Assembly: GCA_965662195.1 (NCBI GenBank)
Contig: CBFIHA010000134.1
Location: 1 to 7,748 of the forward strand
Reading direction: 5' to 3'
From: UBA1268 sp965662195
GTDB lineage: Bacteria; Planctomycetota; Planctomycetia; Pirellulales; UBA1268
DNA length: 7,748 bases
In this document: positions 4,911 to 7,748 of the stretch, one piece after another
How the letters are laid out: each line of letters starts with the position of its first letter
Position numbering within the stretch: the first letter of the stretch is position 1
Notes under the pieces: model-generated
What the model was told of the DNA's origin: nothing
Database searches by the model: none
What the model saw: the letters and a program-made list of their open reading frames with translations, nothing else
Translations under genes and position numbers: made by a program

Positions 4911-6488
4911 GTGAGCGATCTCAAACACGAGTGCGGCCTCGCGGCCATCTACCATCTGCCCGGCGGTGAGGCGAGCGACCTCTGCCCCCCCTCAGGCCCC
5001 GAGGAGGTTTCACGGCTGATTCCCCGGATGCTGCTCGACATCCAGAATCGGGGGCAGCTCTCGGCCGGCATGACGGTCTGGAACCCCGACCGGAGCCAGT
5101 TGCTGGCAACCCACAAAGAGGTCGGCAGCGTCAGCGAGGTCTTTCGGATGAGTCACCGCGGCAAGTTCGAGAGCCTGATGGCCCAGCACTGCGGCCGGGC
5201 GGCGATCGGCCACGTCCGCTATGCCACCTGCGGAGCCGAGGACCGCGGCTATGCCCAACCGCTGGAGCGGCCCCACATCCAGAAACGGAAGTGGTTCTCC
5301 TTCGGCTTCAACGGCCAGCTGGCCAACTACCCGGAGCTCCGGGATGAAATCCTGGCCGATGACGACAACCACCTGGCCCGGGAGAACGACACCGAAGTCA
5401 TCCTCCATGCAATCGGCCGGGAGCTTGCGGGAAACGCCGCCCCCCCCCCGGCCGAATTGCTCGCCACGCTGGCCAGCCGATTCGACGGGGCCTGGAACCT
5501 GGCGATTCTCGATGCCTGCGGCCGGATGATCCTGGCCCGCGATCCCCTTGGCATCCGGCCGCTGGAATACGCCCGACACGGACAGCTGGTGGCCGCCGCC
5601 AGTGAAAGTGTTGCGTTGCTCAACCTCGGTTTTCCGCCGGAGTCGATCCGTTCACTCGAACCGGGCACCGCTCTGGTGATCGATGAGGCAGGGCTGCGGA
5701 TCGAACGCTTTGCCGCCGACCAGCGGCGGGCCCATTGCTTCTTTGAATGGATCTACTTTGCCAATGTTGCCAGCACGATGGACGATCGCAGCGTCTACCT
5801 GTCACGGAAGCGGCTGGGCGAGGAGCTGGCCCGGCTGGAGACCGTCCCCATCGACGGCGACACTGTGGTGGTGCCGGTTCCCGACACCAGCAAGGCCGCC
5901 GCCGACGCCATGGCCTACCGGCTCTCCATTCCGAGCGTCGAGGGCCTGATCCGGAATCGCTACACCGGCCGCACCTTCATCGACGGAGCGGCCAGTCGCC
6001 GGCAGAAGGCCGAAAGCAAGTACACCCCGCTCCGGGAAGTGCTCGAAGGCAAGCGGGTGATTCTGGTGGAAGACTCGATCGTCCGGAGCACCACCATGCG
6101 GGTGCTGCTAGGTCGGATGCGATCGCTCGGCCGGGCCCGGGAGATCCATGTCCGGATTGCCTGCCCGCCGATCGTCGCTCCCTGCTTCTACGGCATCGAC
6201 ATGTCGACAATCGATGAACTGTTCGCCCCACGGTTTCTTCGGGGCGACACGCTCAGCGAAGAGGCCCAGGCCGAGATGGCTGAGGTACTCGGAGCCGACT
6301 CGCTCCGCTATCTGCCGATTGAGTCGGTCGCCCGCTCCATCGACCTGCCCGAGACCCGGCTCTGCCAGGCCTGCATCACCGGCCGCTATCCGACGCCGGC
6401 CGGCGAAAGGCTCTATCAGCTGGCCGCCTTGCAGTCGCGGGCGATCGGACGAACCTACGAGACGGCATCGGTCGCACCGCCACAGTAG
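4911..6488 (+). CDS. purF: Amidophosphoribosyltransferase, PurF type with 4Fe-4S ligands
   Basis: This cytoplasmic enzyme catalyses the first committed step of purine synthesis, making 5-phosphoribosylamine from PRPP and glutamine. From GTG 4911 it is 525 residues. A seven-residue propeptide ends in Glu before Cys8, the expected N-terminal nucleophile of the class II glutaminase. Other glutaminase motifs are RGQLSAG (47-53), GHVRYAT (100-106), FNGQLAN (133-139) and NDTE (Asp160). The phosphoribosyltransferase domain carries the PRPP loop VILVEDSIVRSTT (383-395), where the usual DDS reads EDS. Cys276 (AHCFFEW), Cys425 (PCFYGID), Cys485 and Cys488 (CQAC) match the four iron-sulfur ligands of the Bacillus-type enzyme. 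I chose GTG 4911 over TTG 4878 because GAGGG (4902-4906) precedes it and a promoter would start transcription at about 4879. It is longer than typical PurF (about 470-505 residues). A run of ten C lies inside (5440-5449). Confidence 0.9.
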   Translation: MSDLKHECGLAAIYHLPGGEASDLCPPSGPEEVSRLIPRMLLDIQNRGQLSAGMTVWNPDRSQLLATHKEVGSVSEVFRMSHRGKFESLMAQHCGRAAIGHVRYATCGAEDRGYAQPLERPHIQKRKWFSFGFNGQLANYPELRDEILADDDNHLARENDTEVILHAIGRELAGNAAPPPAELLATLASRFDGAWNLAILDACGRMILARDPLGIRPLEYARHGQLVAAASESVALLNLGFPPESIRSLEPGTALVIDEAGLRIERFAADQRRAHCFFEWIYFANVASTMDDRSVYLSRKRLGEELARLETVPIDGDTVVVPVPDTSKAAADAMAYRLSIPSVEGLIRNRYTGRTFIDGAASRRQKAESKYTPLREVLEGKRVILVEDSIVRSTTMRVLLGRMRSLGRAREIHVRIACPPIVAPCFYGIDMSTIDELFAPRFLRGDTLSEEAQAEMAEVLGADSLRYLPIESVARSIDLPETRLCQACITGRYPTPAGERLYQLAALQSRAIGRTYETASVAPPQ

Positions 6489-6512
6489 CGGTGTCGCGGC
6501 GGCAGCTTTGTC

Positions 6513-7748
6513 TTACCCCTCGAGCACGTCGTCGAGAATGAAGGGGCTAGGGAAGGGTTCGTCGAGCTGTTCGAGCACCTCCCGGTACCGGTCCACGATC
6601 TCCTGGAGGTCGTCCCGGGTGAGGGCATCCTCTCGGAGCACGTCTGAGTCGTCGAGCACTTCCCGCCAGGCGGCGAAGGCCTCTTCAAAGGCCTGCTTCG
6701 CCGGCCGCAGCCGAGCAGCCTCGAAGTCCTTCTCGGCCCGCCAGGTGGCTTCGCGGGCCCGCAGGGCAGGCTCGGTCACCTCCATCTCGCAGGTGGCCCG
6801 CCAGAAGTCGAAGTTCACAATGTCACGGTAGCGGTCGATGATCTCGGCGGTCTCACTCGCCTCGACATACTCCGCGGCCAGTTCCTTTGCCCGCTCCCGA
6901 ACAGCAGCCGGCGCTTCGCGGGTCACCATCGGCCAGGTCACCTTCAGCGCCTGCTCGGCCTCCGAGACCAGCTGCTGTTGCTGCTCGGTCCGGTCCAGCG
7001 GGGGGGCCTCAAGTGCCTGTCGTTGGTCTTCGCTGAGGGCGGCCTTCCGCTGCTCTTCGAATTCCACAAACCGACCGGGCAGCAGGTCTTCGAGTTCACC
7101 GGCCAGCCGTTCGGCCCGGGCCAGTTCAGCCTCCCGCAGTCCCAGCCGGATCGGCACGTTCCAACTGGTGGGGATCTCCCGGACGGCGTACCGCCGCATC
7201 GCCTCTCCCGCCAGGGTCCAGCCGTCCCGTGCCTTATCGCCAAAAATGCCGTCCGCCGCCAGGCCGCGGGCATAGTTGATGGCCGTCATCATCGGCTCCG
7301 AGTGAAAGATCAGCGGTGTCGTCTTCAGCGGCGCTCCTGAATCGGCCAGTTGCTGGGCGGCGAGATACTTCTCCCGGCCCACCAGCCAGTTGTCCCGCTC
7401 AGCCAGGGTCCGGCCCGGTCGGTCCCGCTCATGGAAGTCGTCGTCTGCCTTGAACAGCCGACGGTACTGCACCTTTTCATCGGCACGACCAATTTTTTGA
7501 GCAATGAACCAGCCCATCCGCCCCAGCAGCCGCGGCTCACGGGTGTTGAAGAAGATTCCCTGCCGCAGGAATTCGATCCCTTTCATTACCCAGGCATAGC
7601 GGTCGTGATAGTCATCGAATTCGACCGAGATGTTGTACGAGAGGTTGTGGGCCTGGAAGTCCCAGACCGAATAGAAGTTGGGCTGGAGCTTGGTCAGCTG
7701 CTCCAGCACGGCCGAGAGATTGGTCCAGTCCTCGACCTTCTTGTAATA
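6513..7748 (-). CDS. C-terminal part of a large planctomycete protein of unknown function
   Basis: The reading frame enters from beyond the right edge and ends at TAA (6515-6513), giving 411 visible residues; the N-terminus is missing. A GTG at 7709 is in frame, but coding clearly continues upstream (YYKKVEDW and onward), so it is not the start. The first 95 or so residues look like helical TPR-type repeats: LQPNFYSVWDF, then NLSYNISVEFDD, a WVMKGIEFLRQG helix, and EPRLLGRMGWFIAQKIGR. The middle has conserved-looking aromatic and charged blocks (RDNWLVGREKYL, DGIFGDKARDGW, REIPTSWNVPIRL). The last half is Glu/Arg/Ala-rich with predicted long helices, likely coiled coil, including RYRDIVNFDFWR and a final TPR-like unit with FEEAFAAWREVLDD. 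It resembles large conserved planctomycete proteins I have seen without assigned function. It is convergent with the purF-type gene, with a 24-base gap. Confidence 0.75.
   Translation of the reverse strand, partial: YYKKVEDWTNLSAVLEQLTKLQPNFYSVWDFQAHNLSYNISVEFDDYHDRYAWVMKGIEFLRQGIFFNTREPRLLGRMGWFIAQKIGRADEKVQYRRLFKADDDFHERDRPGRTLAERDNWLVGREKYLAAQQLADSGAPLKTTPLIFHSEPMMTAINYARGLAADGIFGDKARDGWTLAGEAMRRYAVREIPTSWNVPIRLGLREAELARAERLAGELEDLLPGRFVEFEEQRKAALSEDQRQALEAPPLDRTEQQQQLVSEAEQALKVTWPMVTREAPAAVRERAKELAAEYVEASETAEIIDRYRDIVNFDFWRATCEMEVTEPALRAREATWRAEKDFEAARLRPAKQAFEEAFAAWREVLDDSDVLREDALTRDDLQEIVDRYREVLEQLDEPFPSPFILDDVLEG

Noticed and set aside
4700..4948. 82-codon minus-strand frame upstream of and overlapping the proB start
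   Set aside because: It overlaps the purF-type start and promoter region, has no recognisable features, and its composition reads as intergenic.
6475..6493. Hairpin CACCGC/GCGGTG at the end of the purF-type gene as terminator
   Set aside because: The stem is only six base pairs, overlaps the final codons and stop, and is not followed by a T-run on either strand.
1..7748. Mobile element, CRISPR array, tRNA/rRNA or defence system
   Set aside because: I saw no regularly spaced repeats, transposase or recombinase motifs, tRNA-like or rRNA sequence, or defence-type domains on either strand. All genes share similar high-GC composition.

Overview
The window reads as a piece of a high-GC chromosome from the phylum Planctomycetota, probably a Pirellulales-like lineage. 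The basis is the long-form, iron-sulfur-type amidophosphoribosyltransferase and the large right-edge protein, both of which resemble planctomycete proteins I know. Weak or absent Shine-Dalgarno sequences, GTG starts and frequent strand switching fit that reading. This is inference; there is no rRNA or other direct taxonomic marker.

Layout: the left edge (1-204) has no convincing gene. It holds a strong G-quadruplex motif, a 12-bp hairpin and a weak promoter-like pair. It leads into a small four-helix membrane protein of unknown function (205-696, +), followed by a possible terminator. A regulatory-looking gap (697-829) contains a near-perfect 12-mer direct repeat. It precedes a plus-strand cluster: a 32-residue extremely basic small ORF (830-928), a FabZ-like 3-hydroxyacyl-ACP dehydratase (979-1521) and TrmB, the tRNA m7G46 methyltransferase (1531-2232). 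On the minus strand, proB (glutamate 5-kinase, 4707-3514) runs into a CNNM/CBS/CorC-family membrane protein (3505-2204), whose end overlaps the end of trmB tail to tail by 29 bp. A 203-bp divergent region separates proB from a plus-strand purF-type amidophosphoribosyltransferase (4911-6488). The right edge holds the C-terminal 411 residues of a large minus-strand protein that resembles a conserved planctomycete protein of unknown function (6513 to beyond 7748).

Most of the window is core housekeeping: proline, purine and fatty-acid metabolism, tRNA modification and ion homeostasis. No mobile element, tRNA/rRNA gene, CRISPR array or defence cassette is visible.

The one arrangement that looks undescribed lies between the 32-codon basic ORF and the FabZ-like gene. 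Three short segments (920-925, 930-938, 966-974) can form two mutually exclusive hairpins. One of them buries the clear Shine-Dalgarno sequence of the dehydratase, and the other uses the last codons of the small ORF. That is the geometry of a translation-coupled attenuator. It is a structural inference from base complementarity only and needs comparative support.
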